Source: JAHEFT01 sp963766195 (GTDB lineage: Bacteria; Pseudomonadota; Gammaproteobacteria; Xanthomonadales; SZUA-36). From it: a stretch of DNA of 64,000 nucleotides. The notes beneath the pieces were generated by a model. It made no database searches, was not told the origin of the DNA, and saw only the letters and a program-made list of their open reading frames with translations. Shown piece after piece: positions 52,586-61,853 of the stretch. The position numbers and the translations under genes are program-made. The DNA is taken from the NCBI GenBank assembly GCA_963766195.1, contig CAVXYY010000003.1, positions 248,001 through 312,000 on the forward strand, in the 5' to 3' direction. The stretch's first letter is position 1. Each line of letters begins with the position of its first letter.

Positions 52586-54292
52586 GTGTTTCTGCATATG
52601 CTGCGGATTGAAAACTTCCGCGCTCTTCGGAGGGCTACGATCAATTTGGACGATGGCACGGCCCTGATCGGTGAGAACGACTGCGGCATTTCCAGTGTAC
52701 TGGACGCGCTGGAATTGGCCCTGGGGCCCGAGGAAGAGCCGGTAACCTATCCCTCCTGGCTGTTTCACCGCAAACATGGTTCCAGCGTTCCCGACGGGCC
52801 AATCAATTTGCAACTGAGATTCCGCGAGAGCCATGAGGGCGAGTGGGCTGACGAGGTATACAATCCGTTTGAGGCTTTGCTTGCAAAACCAGCCGGCCGG
52901 TTGCGCGAACTCTGGTATGAAGTGCGTGTGCATCCCGGCCAGGGTGAGTTCAACCATGCCGAATGCCGATTGCGATCCCCGGGCTGCGAGATAAAATCTT
53001 CAGACCCTGACTTGATCAAGTTGATTCGACAGCTCAACCCGGTCATCCGCGTGTCGGCTGGCATGCTGTCAGGGCACGGCCGGCCTGCAGCAGAAAGCGT
53101 TCAACCGGGTACAAAGGGGTCAAAGTTTACGCCAGAGATATCCAGCCTGGTCGAACGCATCAACAAGGCCGTGGACTCAAGGCTTTCGGGCAGGAGTCTT
53201 GATCTCAAGGCGGACCTCGATGATGGAATTTCGGCGGCGCTGAGCCTGATGGAAATGAAATCATTAAACCTCGGTCATTGGGAATCCGGGTTGACCCGAT
53301 CGATTGGCGAGATTCTTGGCTGGAGCCCGGCCGGAATCGGGCAAGGCAATTCCAACCCGCTGAAAATGCCCAATAGTGCGCCCGAACGCCTGGGCATACT
53401 TCTGCTGATCGGCGCTCTGCTTCGCACCCGCCCGTCGGGCATGTTTCCATCTGCTGACCCGCTGTGGATCATCGAGGAGCCGGAAGCCCATCTGCACCCC
53501 ATTACGCTGACTTCCGTAGCCTTGTTCCTGCGGCTGATTCAACACCAAAAAATCGTCACGACCTACTCCGGCGACCTGCTGTCTGCCGTGCCATTGCGCC
53601 ATATCAGGAGGCTGGTTCGCCACGAGGGCATCCTGTTCGAGCGGCGCGTGCATGAAAACGCCCTGTCACGAAGTGAACAAAGGCGCTTTCACTACCACCT
53701 CAGATCCCGGTTCGGCGCCACCAGCTTCGCCCGTCTCTGGTTGCTGGTTGAAGGCGAGTCGGAGTACTGGTTAATCCCCCAGATCGCGCGATTGATGGGG
53801 TACGAATTTGCACTCGAAGGAATTGCCTGCGTCGAATTTGCCCAGTGCGGCCTGGATCCACCCATCAAGGTTGCGCGGGAACTGGGGATCGAATGGCACC
53901 TGCTGGCCGACGGGGACAAGGCCGGCCGGAGTTACTCCACTGCCGCCAGCCACTACCTGGAAAACGGGAATTCCAGGGAACGATTGACGGTGCTAAAGGA
54001 AAATGACATTGAACGCTGCTTCTGGCATCACGGCTATCAGGAAGTTTATCAGCGATACGCTCGCTTATCAGAACGGCAACTCGGCACTCTTTCTCCCGCC
54101 AAGGTGATTCAGGCTGCCGTGCGAAAGCGGTCCAAGCCATTCCTTGCCCTCACCGTCGCTGAAGCCATAGCCATGGAGAACTCGGCGGGTATCCCACCGT
54201 TGCTGCAAAACATGATTCATACCTGCGTCGAACTCGCGCGGCAGTCACCGGCAAGGATTGCCGGACAGCGGCCGGCGAGTGATGTGCCTTGA
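52586..54292 (+). CDS. OLD-family ATPase/TOPRIM nuclease with altered Walker A
   Basis: A 568-residue SMC-like ATPase plus TOPRIM protein. The N-terminus (IENFRALRRATINL) leads to a P-loop GENDCGISSVLDAL in which the usual lysine is isoleucine. Walker B is LWIIEEPEAHLHP (about 295-307), followed by the switch region VTTYSGDLLSAVP. The TOPRIM domain has LLVEGESEYWLIP (about 392-404) and LLADGDKAG (about 440). OLD proteins are anti-phage or repair nucleases. The start GTG at 52586 follows AAGGAG by 12 bases; ATG at 52598 is equally possible. Confidence 0.83.
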   Translation: MFLHMLRIENFRALRRATINLDDGTALIGENDCGISSVLDALELALGPEEEPVTYPSWLFHRKHGSSVPDGPINLQLRFRESHEGEWADEVYNPFEALLAKPAGRLRELWYEVRVHPGQGEFNHAECRLRSPGCEIKSSDPDLIKLIRQLNPVIRVSAGMLSGHGRPAAESVQPGTKGSKFTPEISSLVERINKAVDSRLSGRSLDLKADLDDGISAALSLMEMKSLNLGHWESGLTRSIGEILGWSPAGIGQGNSNPLKMPNSAPERLGILLLIGALLRTRPSGMFPSADPLWIIEEPEAHLHPITLTSVALFLRLIQHQKIVTTYSGDLLSAVPLRHIRRLVRHEGILFERRVHENALSRSEQRRFHYHLRSRFGATSFARLWLLVEGESEYWLIPQIARLMGYEFALEGIACVEFAQCGLDPPIKVARELGIEWHLLADGDKAGRSYSTAASHYLENGNSRERLTVLKENDIERCFWHHGYQEVYQRYARLSERQLGTLSPAKVIQAAVRKRSKPFLALTVAEAIAMENSAGIPPLLQNMIHTCVELARQSPARIAGQRPASDVP

Positions 54293-54323
54293 CCATGACG
54301 GACCCGAAACCAGGACCTGGAAC

Positions 54324-56144
54324 TCAGTACGCCAGGTCGCTTGAAATGACTTTCAGAAACGCACTGCCGTGGCGTTCCAGTTTGACCTGCCCCACCCCGT
54401 TAATGCCGAGGAGTTCCATTTCGTTACGGGGACGTTTTCGGCTCATCTCGGCCAGGGTCGCATCACCGAAAATCACGTAGGGGGGAACACCGCTTTGCTG
54501 GGCCAGTTGTTTGCGCAGGGCGCGCAGACTCTCGAACAGGCGCAGGTCATCGATATCCAGTTCCAGCGCGGCCGCCACTGTTTTCTTTTGGGTTTTCTCA
54601 TGGATGCGCGGGCGCGCCAGTTCCACTTTTTCTTCGCTTCTCAATACCGAAAGGGCCTGCGGTGTCAGTTTCAGCACCGAATACGCGGCGATGTCCTGGT
54701 TGAGATATCCGCGATGGATCAATTGCCGCGCGATGGACATCCACTCGGCGTGGGAAAACTCCTGGCCGATCCCGTAGGTGGAGAGATGCGTATGACCAAA
54801 TTTGTGTATCCGTTCGTTGTCTGCGCCGCGCAACACATCTACCACGTGCTTGATGCCAAAGGACTGGCCCACGCGGTACACGCAGGACAACACCTTTCGC
54901 GCCGCGTCAGTGGCGTCGAAACGTTCCGGCGGGTCGAGGCAGATATCGCAGTTGCCGCAATCTGCGTTCATGGTCTCACCGAGGTAACCCAGCAGGACCC
55001 GCCGCCGGCAGGTCAGGCTTTCCGCAAAACCCACCATGGCGTTCAGTTTGTGCGACTCGATACGTTTCTGGTTTTCGTTGTTGCCTTGCTCAATGTGATA
55101 GCGGGCGGTTGCCAGGTCCTGCGTACCGAACAATAAAAGCGCCTCGGCCGGCAATCCGTCACGGCCGGCGCGGCCGGTTTCCTGGTAATACCCCTCGAGG
55201 TGCCTTGGCAGGTCGTAGTGAACGACAAAACGCACATTGGGTTTATCAATCCCCATGCCAAAAGCCACCGTGGCCACGACGATGGATACGTCGTCCCGCA
55301 GGAAGCGTTCCTGGACGTCTTTCCTGGTCTCCGCAGGCAGACCGGCGTGATAGGCGGCGGCCGCAAAGCCCCGGTCGGTCAGGTGTCCGGCAATTTCCTC
55401 CACCCGCTTGCGGGACAAGGCATAAACGATGCCCGATTCGCTGCCCTGGGTTGCCAGGAAACGCAGCAGCTGGGCTTGCGGCTGGTGTTTTTCCAGCACC
55501 GTGTAGCGGATATTCGGCCGGTCAAAACTGGTGATGAAACGGCGGGCGTTTTTCAGCCCCAGCACGTTCACAATGTCCTCGCGGGTCTGCGGGTCAGCGG
55601 TTGCTGTCAGCGCGATGAAAGGCGTGTCCGGAAAATGTTCACGCAATTCTCCCAGCGCCGCGTATTCGGGCCGGAAGTCGTGCCCCCACTGCGAGACACA
55701 ATGCGCCTCGTCGATCGCTATCAAACCGATAGGCATTGACTCGAGGCTGTGTATGAAGCCGGGCCGCATCATCCGTTCGGGGGCCACGTAAAGCAGATCC
55801 AGCTCGCCGCTGTGCAGCCGTTCCAGTACGTCCCGGGCTGTCGCCGCATCCAGGTTGGAATTGTACATCGCGGCACTGATGCCGTTGGCCAGCAAGGCGT
55901 CAACCTGGTCTTTCATCAGTGAAATAAGGGGCGAGACTACGATGGCCAGGCCTTCGCGGTGCAGGGCAGGCAGCTGGTAGCACAGGGATTTCCCCCCGCC
56001 CGTCGGCATCAGGACGAAGGCGTCGCCACCGCCCAGCACCTGTTCAATAATTTCTTGCTGAAAAGGCCGGAAACCCTGTAAACCGAAGACCCGTTGAAGG
56101 GTGTCCTGGATGGCTGTCGCGGATGGCCTGGCTGCTCCGGTCAC
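54324..56144 (-). CDS. recQ: ATP-dependent DNA helicase RecQ
   Basis: A 606-residue superfamily 2 helicase: MPTGGGKSLCYQLPAL (Walker A, about 46-61), AIDEAHCVSQWGHDFRPEY, QETGRAGRDGLPAEALL (motif VI), the zinc-binding cysteines CRRRVLLGYLGE and CGNCDIC, and a C-terminal HRDC domain (about 525-600). It acts in recombination and fork repair. It overlaps the upstream ATP-grasp gene by 4 bases, which places it in the glgA-led run by position only. Confidence 0.95.
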   Translation of the reverse strand: MTGAARPSATAIQDTLQRVFGLQGFRPFQQEIIEQVLGGGDAFVLMPTGGGKSLCYQLPALHREGLAIVVSPLISLMKDQVDALLANGISAAMYNSNLDAATARDVLERLHSGELDLLYVAPERMMRPGFIHSLESMPIGLIAIDEAHCVSQWGHDFRPEYAALGELREHFPDTPFIALTATADPQTREDIVNVLGLKNARRFITSFDRPNIRYTVLEKHQPQAQLLRFLATQGSESGIVYALSRKRVEEIAGHLTDRGFAAAAYHAGLPAETRKDVQERFLRDDVSIVVATVAFGMGIDKPNVRFVVHYDLPRHLEGYYQETGRAGRDGLPAEALLLFGTQDLATARYHIEQGNNENQKRIESHKLNAMVGFAESLTCRRRVLLGYLGETMNADCGNCDICLDPPERFDATDAARKVLSCVYRVGQSFGIKHVVDVLRGADNERIHKFGHTHLSTYGIGQEFSHAEWMSIARQLIHRGYLNQDIAAYSVLKLTPQALSVLRSEEKVELARPRIHEKTQKKTVAAALELDIDDLRLFESLRALRKQLAQQSGVPPYVIFGDATLAEMSRKRPRNEMELLGINGVGQVKLERHGSAFLKVISSDLAY

Positions 56145-57692
56145 TCCATGTTGACCGGGTTATCGAACAAGGGCTCCAGTTCGCCATGGGCGTGACTTCC
56201 CGTGTCGGTCTCCCGGTCCAGCAGGGCCACCGTGCGGCGGAACAGTTCGTCTGCCTGCTCGGGTGAGTTCCCGATGCAGGTCATGCCCAGTTTTCCATAC
56301 TGGGAGAGCGCGCCGATCATGTAGAAAAGCACACCGGTACCGCTGTCCGGCTGGTAGTGGATCTTGTTGCCGATGATGATGTCGAAGAGGTCTTCCGGCA
56401 GCAGGCCCCGGTAGGCCGGCGACTTGAGATTGTCCGTTGCGCTGTAGAATTTTTCCTGGCCGTTAGGGGCGTAAAAAATCCCGCTGTCCGGATTCAACAC
56501 TCCCGCGGTCAGGAACTCAAGCGCATGGTAGGGCGGCGTCGTACCACCCATGCGCAGGTTGATCTCAATCGCATGCGACTGCCATTCTCCGCCCGCTGAA
56601 CGGCTCAGCAGAAAATCGATTCCGAACCGTCCGATCACCCCTTCCGCACTGAGTACATTGCCTATTCTCAGGGCCTGCTTCTGGATCATTGACCGGTAGG
56701 CTTCACGCGCCGGAAAGCGGCAACCCAGGTATACCTGGCCGGTTTTGCCACCCAGGACCTGTTCATGACTCGAAACCAGGACCGCTTTGCCACCGGGGTA
56801 AATTCGCATCTGGACACTGGGCGACCGGACTTCATCAGCCTCGATCATTTCCTCTACGATCCCGCCCATCTCCGCAAACTTCCGCAGGAAAGACCGGATG
56901 TTCTCCTGCGCCGAAGGCCATTCCAGCTGCTTGAGGTTCTGAGCCACGGCCACCGGGTCCGACTTATCCTCCGGGTAATTGAACACACCGTTGCCTTCGC
57001 CCGAAAAACCTTCGTTGATCTTCACGATGGCCCTGCGGATCCCCGGGCGCATCTGCGCCAGGCGGCACAGTGCATTCTACAATTTCCTCTTCGGAATGAA
57101 GGTCCTCGAAACCGGCCGGGTACGGAACCCCGGCTTTGGCAAACGCCTGCCGGCTTCCCGACTTGGTACCCAGGTGAAGCAGCACCGGGTCGGCCCCGTT
57201 CAGCGGAATGCCCAGTTCCAGCGCCAGGCGCCGTTCCAGCATCGTGGTGTTGTAACAGGTCAGGTAGGCGGGACCGTGTTCGCTGATCCAGCCCCGCAAA
57301 CGTTCCAGCACCCGGGGCCTTTCCAGCACTTTCTCGGTCAGTGGCCGGGTGCTGCCGTCGTAGACGCTGAGCATTTGCAGCCGCCTGCGTGCATGGGCGG
57401 CAGGCACACCGACCAGCAACTGGAGATAGTAGTCCACCACGTCGGGGTGAACCGGCTGGCTGGTGACGTAGATCAGCCGTGCATTGGGATTGCGCAGGCG
57501 AATCAGCGCAAACAGTAATCGTTCTTCATAGAACGAGGCGCCCTGCACTTTGCTGAGTTCCTCCTGGTCTACGCTCAGGGAAGGAACGATCAGTGAAGTA
57601 TGCTCGAACGTGTCGTCCTGGCGAATCGAATTCCAGATCGGCAGCAGCTTTTCCTGCAACCGGGAAAAGTCGTCGTGAATATCAGGCGGCAT
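56141..57692 (-). pseudogene. PGM1-like ATP-grasp peptide ligase, one frameshift
   Basis: A protein of about 516 residues in two frames. The N-terminal part (from 57692, with LTCYNTTMLERRLALELGIPL) ends abnormally after EEEIVE; the C-terminal ATP-grasp domain (AIVKINEGFSGEGNGVFNYP, IEINLRMGGTTPPYHALEFL) continues to 56141 in the next frame. Removing one base at 57074 joins them. The ending resembles the peptide ligase PGM1 type known from pheganomycin synthesis, which forms amide bonds. It overlaps the next ATP-grasp gene by 11 bases and recQ by 4. Confidence 0.78.
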
Positions 57693-58902
57693 GGACTTTC
57701 ACCGTTTCTCCAATGGTATTCATGATCTGCCGCAATGCGTCGTAATCCGGGTGGCGCAGACGCATCCATGCGTTGGCCATGTAGCCGCCCTCTACGGGCT
57801 GGGTGGCGGAACCGGGAGGCGGCAGGTGTGAGGCGACGATACAGTCACCGTAATGGTGCTGAATAGCCTCGAGACCGGAGTAACCGGTGATCCTCCCGTC
57901 ACAGGACGGCCGCAGTGCAATCATGCCGGCCGCGTAACGGCGCGACGGATGGCGGTGCGGCCGGCCATGCGCCAGGGCCGAGGCCCACTCGAGGTAAAGG
58001 TCAAAATCGTTGGCCGTGTTGTAGACGTCCCATTGCCCCACACCGGGCGGGCGGCAACCGATTTCGGAAAACTTGAGCCCCTTGGGGCCGGCGAACCACT
58101 CCATGTGGGTAGCCGAAGTGCCGATATCCAGTATCCGGATCACGTCCCGCGCCATTTGCCTCACTTCGCGGTATCCGGGCGCCTCGATGCGGTTGGTGGT
58201 GACCATCTGGGGGGAAATCCAGCGTTCGCGCATGGCCGTGAGTACGTTGGGATAATAATGCGTGATGAATTCATGGGTGACTTCACCCTTGATCGTCAGC
58301 GTGTCCAGGTAACCCTCGTGTCCCTCGATAAATTCTTCTATGGCAATTTCCTGACCGTCAGCGCACCCGGATTCAACCAGCACCTGTTCCAGTTGCGCAG
58401 CGTCGCGCACTTTCCAGGTGCCGGAAGCGCCTGCGCCGGCCGGCGGCTTGATGATCAACGGAAACCCGACCCTGCCGGCAAAATCCCGTGCAGCCTTGGG
58501 TTCGGAGGCCCGGGTGGATTGGGCGCAGGGAATCCCGGCTTCACGCAGTACCTCTTTCATCGCCGGCTTGTCACGGCACAGGTAAGCCGTGCGCACAGAC
58601 GTGCCGGGAATGCCCGCAGCCTCGCGCACGTGTGCGGCGGCCATGATGTGGGCCTCCACGGTGGCTTCCAGGCGGTCTACATAAACCAGTCCCTGCACAT
58701 GTTGCACCGCCTTCAGCAGGGAGGGTTCATGAACCACCGACCGGACCTGGACGTAATGACTCAGCCAGTGCTTCACGTCATCCGCCAGGTGTTCCTGCGG
58801 ACGTTCACCGATTCCAATCACGGTCGCGCCGGCCTCAAAGAGGCCACGAACGAACTCCCTCTGGTTATAGGGAAACGAGGGTTCGATAAAAATGATGTTC
58901 AT
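57682..58902 (-). CDS. ATP-grasp ligase (carbamoyl-phosphate-synthase-like)
   Basis: A 406-residue ATP-grasp enzyme: pre-ATP-grasp domain (MNIIFIEPSFPYNQREFVRG), central FPLIIKPPAGAGASGTWKV (about 153-171), EEFIEGHEGYLDTL, and the metal-binding end FSEIGCRPPGVGQWDV. It is a clear paralogue of the ATP-grasp gene at 60489, equal in length. It probably joins a carboxylate to an amine or another nucleophile; partner unknown. It follows glgA by 36 bases. Confidence 0.85.
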   Translation of the reverse strand: MNIIFIEPSFPYNQREFVRGLFEAGATVIGIGERPQEHLADDVKHWLSHYVQVRSVVHEPSLLKAVQHVQGLVYVDRLEATVEAHIMAAAHVREAAGIPGTSVRTAYLCRDKPAMKEVLREAGIPCAQSTRASEPKAARDFAGRVGFPLIIKPPAGAGASGTWKVRDAAQLEQVLVESGCADGQEIAIEEFIEGHEGYLDTLTIKGEVTHEFITHYYPNVLTAMRERWISPQMVTTNRIEAPGYREVRQMARDVIRILDIGTSATHMEWFAGPKGLKFSEIGCRPPGVGQWDVYNTANDFDLYLEWASALAHGRPHRHPSRRYAAGMIALRPSCDGRITGYSGLEAIQHHYGDCIVASHLPPPGSATQPVEGGYMANAWMRLRHPDYDALRQIMNTIGETVKVHAA

Positions 58903-58938
58903 TGTTTGCGTCCTGGTACTTTCATCAAAGGTGCGCCA

Positions 58939-60402
58939 TCAACGGCTGATTTGGTGGTACAGATCGATGTAAACCTGTCCCTGCCGTTCCCACGAAAAAT
59001 CCATGGCCATGCCGTTACGGACCAGTTTACGCCACGTCTTTTTGTCCTGGTATAGGTCAAAAGCGTAATTCAATGCCCAACCCAGTGCCGGCACATTGTA
59101 ATCATTGAACACGATGCCGGTTCCCTTGCCACTGTGCGGATCGAACAGCTGCACCGAATCGGCCAGGCCGCCGGTGCGCCGGACGATGGGAACCGTTCCA
59201 TAACGCAGGCTGTACATCTGGTTCAGCCCGCAGGGCTCGAACAGCGAAGGCATCAGGAACAGGTCACTGCCGGCCTCAATCTGGTGAGCGAGCTTGTTGC
59301 TGAAACCGCGGTAGTAACAGACCCTGTCCCGGAAGTTGTTTTGCAGCCAATGGAAAAACTGCTCATAGCGCGACTCTCCGCTGCCCAGCACAGCCAGTGC
59401 GAAACGCCGGTGGCCCATCATTGCAGGCACAAGTTGTTGCACCAGGTCGATTCCTTTCTGGCCGGTCAGGCGGGTAACCATGCCGATCAGCGGCATGTCG
59501 TCGCTGCAATCCAGGCCGAGTTCCTGCATCAGCGCCAGCTTGTTTTTCTTCTTGCCGGCGATGCGGCGGCTGTCATAGCAGTGGGGTATCAATGCATCGT
59601 CGGCGGGATTCCATTCCTCGTAGTCCACGCCGTTCAGAATCCCGACCAGGGAATCGCTGCGCTGCCGCAGGACCTCCTGCAACCCCATGCCGTATTCCGC
59701 ACCCATGATTTCACGTGCATAGGTCGGGCTGACGGTGGTGAGCACGTCGGCGTACAACAGGCCGGTCTTGAGGAAATTGATGATGCCTTTCGCGAAATCG
59801 TCCTGGTGCAGTCTGTGCGTATCTTCGTACAGCCCGAGATCCTGCAGGATTCCGGTGCCGAATATACCCTGGTAGCCGATGTTGTGAATGGTCAGCACCG
59901 AGCGTGTATTTTCAAACAGGCGGTCCCAGGCATATCGGGTTTTCAGGTACAGGGGCACCAGCGAGGTATGCCAGTCGTGGCAGTGAAAAATGTCCGGCGC
60001 AAAACCCATGTTCTGGCACATTTCGATCGCTGCCCTTGAAAGCAGGATGAACCGCAGGTGCTCGTCCCAGCCCGAGGTGTAAATTCCCGGCCGGTTATAG
60101 AGCTCCGGGCAGCGCAGCAGGTAGATTCTGAACGCACTGCCGGGAAGCGCCGCGGTATCGATGGAGTAGCGCACCTGGTTTGATCCGATCTGCATCGGCA
60201 GATTCTGCAGGAACTGGACCGGTGTAATATCAAGCGCGGAGGTGTCAATCGAAGAATAGAGCGGGATCAGTACCCGGACATCATGTCCCTCCCCATCCAG
60301 AAATGCCGAAAGGGCTGAAACAACGTCGGCCAGCCCGCCTGTCTTGGCCAGTGGCGCCAGTTCTGAGCTGGCCATGCAGATCTTCAAGGTTTCCCGGGAC
60401 AT
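58939..60402 (-). CDS. glgA: Glycogen/starch synthase (GT5)
   Basis: A 487-residue GT-B glycosyltransferase starting at ATG 60402 (a longer frame to 60486 is non-coding in character). It has the ADP-glucose motif LAKTGGLADVVSAL (about 17-30), CHDWHTSLVPLYLK, the acceptor-side TRLTGQKGIDLV, and EPCGLNQMYSLRYG with the catalytic glutamate. It adds alpha-1,4-glucose from a nucleotide sugar. No glgB, glgC or glgP is nearby; instead its neighbours are three ATP-grasp ligases, so its product may not be ordinary glycogen. Confidence 0.9.
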   Translation of the reverse strand: MSRETLKICMASSELAPLAKTGGLADVVSALSAFLDGEGHDVRVLIPLYSSIDTSALDITPVQFLQNLPMQIGSNQVRYSIDTAALPGSAFRIYLLRCPELYNRPGIYTSGWDEHLRFILLSRAAIEMCQNMGFAPDIFHCHDWHTSLVPLYLKTRYAWDRLFENTRSVLTIHNIGYQGIFGTGILQDLGLYEDTHRLHQDDFAKGIINFLKTGLLYADVLTTVSPTYAREIMGAEYGMGLQEVLRQRSDSLVGILNGVDYEEWNPADDALIPHCYDSRRIAGKKKNKLALMQELGLDCSDDMPLIGMVTRLTGQKGIDLVQQLVPAMMGHRRFALAVLGSGESRYEQFFHWLQNNFRDRVCYYRGFSNKLAHQIEAGSDLFLMPSLFEPCGLNQMYSLRYGTVPIVRRTGGLADSVQLFDPHSGKGTGIVFNDYNVPALGWALNYAFDLYQDKKTWRKLVRNGMAMDFSWERQGQVYIDLYHQISR

Positions 60403-60488
60403 GATCGTTTCATTTTCTCGCTGATTATGGGACAAGCCGCCGCCGTGGGTTATTCTAACGTTTAAGCCGACACGAATCGCGCACAACC

Positions 60489-61709
60489 ATGATAAACGTA
60501 TTATTGCTATCGCCGGGCTACCCGGCCGACATGCCTGAATTCACCCGCGGACTGGCTGAAACCGGTGCCCGCGTTTTCGGCGTCGGCGACTCGTCACCCG
60601 ACAGCCTGCCACCGCTGGTGCGCCGCTCAGTGACGGAGTACATCGCGGTTCGCTCGTTGTGGGATGAAGAAGCCGTGATCGCATCGCTGCGTGAACGGTT
60701 ACGCGGGCAGCGACTCGACCGGATAGAGTGCCTGTGGGAGCCGGGCATCCTGCTGGCCGCCCGCCTGCGGGAAACCTTCGGCATACCCGGCCTGGACATA
60801 TCACAGGCCCAACGCTTCCGCGACAAGGAACTGATGAAGCAGGCGCTGGACAAGGCTGGCATCCGAACCCCGCGCCACGTCGCCGCGCAGTCGGTGGCGG
60901 CGGTCTGGGAAGCAGCGGAGGCCATCGGTTTTCCGATCATTCTCAAGCCCATCGACGGCGCCGGGTCGGCGGATACCTACCGGGTGCGCGACGCGGATGA
61001 ACTGAGGGCCGTTCTGCCCCGTCTGCGCCACGTGCAGACCGTTAGCGTCGAGGAGTTCGTTGACGGCGAGGAATATACGTTTGATACCATCACGGTGAAC
61101 GGCAAGATCGCATACTACAACATCGCCTGGTACCGGCCCAGGCCGCTGGTCGCGCGCAGCAATGAATGGATCAGCCCGCAGGTTATCGCGCTACGCGATA
61201 CCGCCCACCCCGATTTGCAGGATGGCGTGAAAATGGGGTTCGACGTCATCAGCGCACTGGAGTTCGATACCGGCTTTACCCACATGGAGTGGTACCGCAA
61301 GTCCGATGGTGAAGTCGTGTTCGGTGAAATCGGCGCGCGGCCGCCCGGCGCGCACCAGGTCGACCAGATGAAGTACGTCTGTGATTTCGATGTGTTCCGG
61401 GAGTGGGCGAATGCGGTCACATCGGGCCAGGTCAGCAGCTGCATTACGCCAAAATACAACGTCGCCAATATCTACAAGCGGGCCCGTGGTGTCGGACGCA
61501 TCACGGCCATCGAGGGCGTCGAAAAGCTGCAGCGGGATTTCGGGCAACACGTGGTGTGGAACACCTTGCTTCCGGTCGGGAGCCAACGCCGCGACTGGCG
61601 AAAAACCCTGGTGTCGGACGGTTTCGTCATGCTGCGGCACCCGGACCTTGCGGCCACTTTGGAGATGGCCGACCGGGTGGGTTCGGAGCTGCACCTGTAT
61701 GCAAGCTGA
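60489..61709 (+). CDS. ATP-grasp ligase, paralogue of the 57682 gene
   Basis: A 406-residue ATP-grasp protein, transcribed divergently from glgA with 86 bases between starts. Motifs: MINVLLLSPGYPADMPEFTRG, FPIILKPIDGAGSADTYRV (about 154-172), SVEEFVDGEEYTFDTI, THMEWYRKSDGEVVFGEIGARPPG. The same THMEW and EIGxRPPG blocks occur in the 57682 protein. The function is unknown; the shared regulatory region with glgA suggests a common task. Confidence 0.85.
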   Translation: MINVLLLSPGYPADMPEFTRGLAETGARVFGVGDSSPDSLPPLVRRSVTEYIAVRSLWDEEAVIASLRERLRGQRLDRIECLWEPGILLAARLRETFGIPGLDISQAQRFRDKELMKQALDKAGIRTPRHVAAQSVAAVWEAAEAIGFPIILKPIDGAGSADTYRVRDADELRAVLPRLRHVQTVSVEEFVDGEEYTFDTITVNGKIAYYNIAWYRPRPLVARSNEWISPQVIALRDTAHPDLQDGVKMGFDVISALEFDTGFTHMEWYRKSDGEVVFGEIGARPPGAHQVDQMKYVCDFDVFREWANAVTSGQVSSCITPKYNVANIYKRARGVGRITAIEGVEKLQRDFGQHVVWNTLLPVGSQRRDWRKTLVSDGFVMLRHPDLAATLEMADRVGSELHLYAS

Positions 61710-61853
61710 AAATTTCAGCAATCCTGACCGTTTTCATCAGAACCGTTTACCGGAAAGACAAGTTTGGTGAAAAACTGGATTTGCACCCCGTTTTATAGTC
61801 TATACTCCGGAAACCATCCCCTGGCCTTTATAGCTCTCAGAAGGATAAGAACA

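Noticed and set aside
57853..59055. 400-codon plus-strand ORF across the ATP-grasp gene and the glgA end
   Set aside because: Complementary frame of two well-supported genes; no motif seen.
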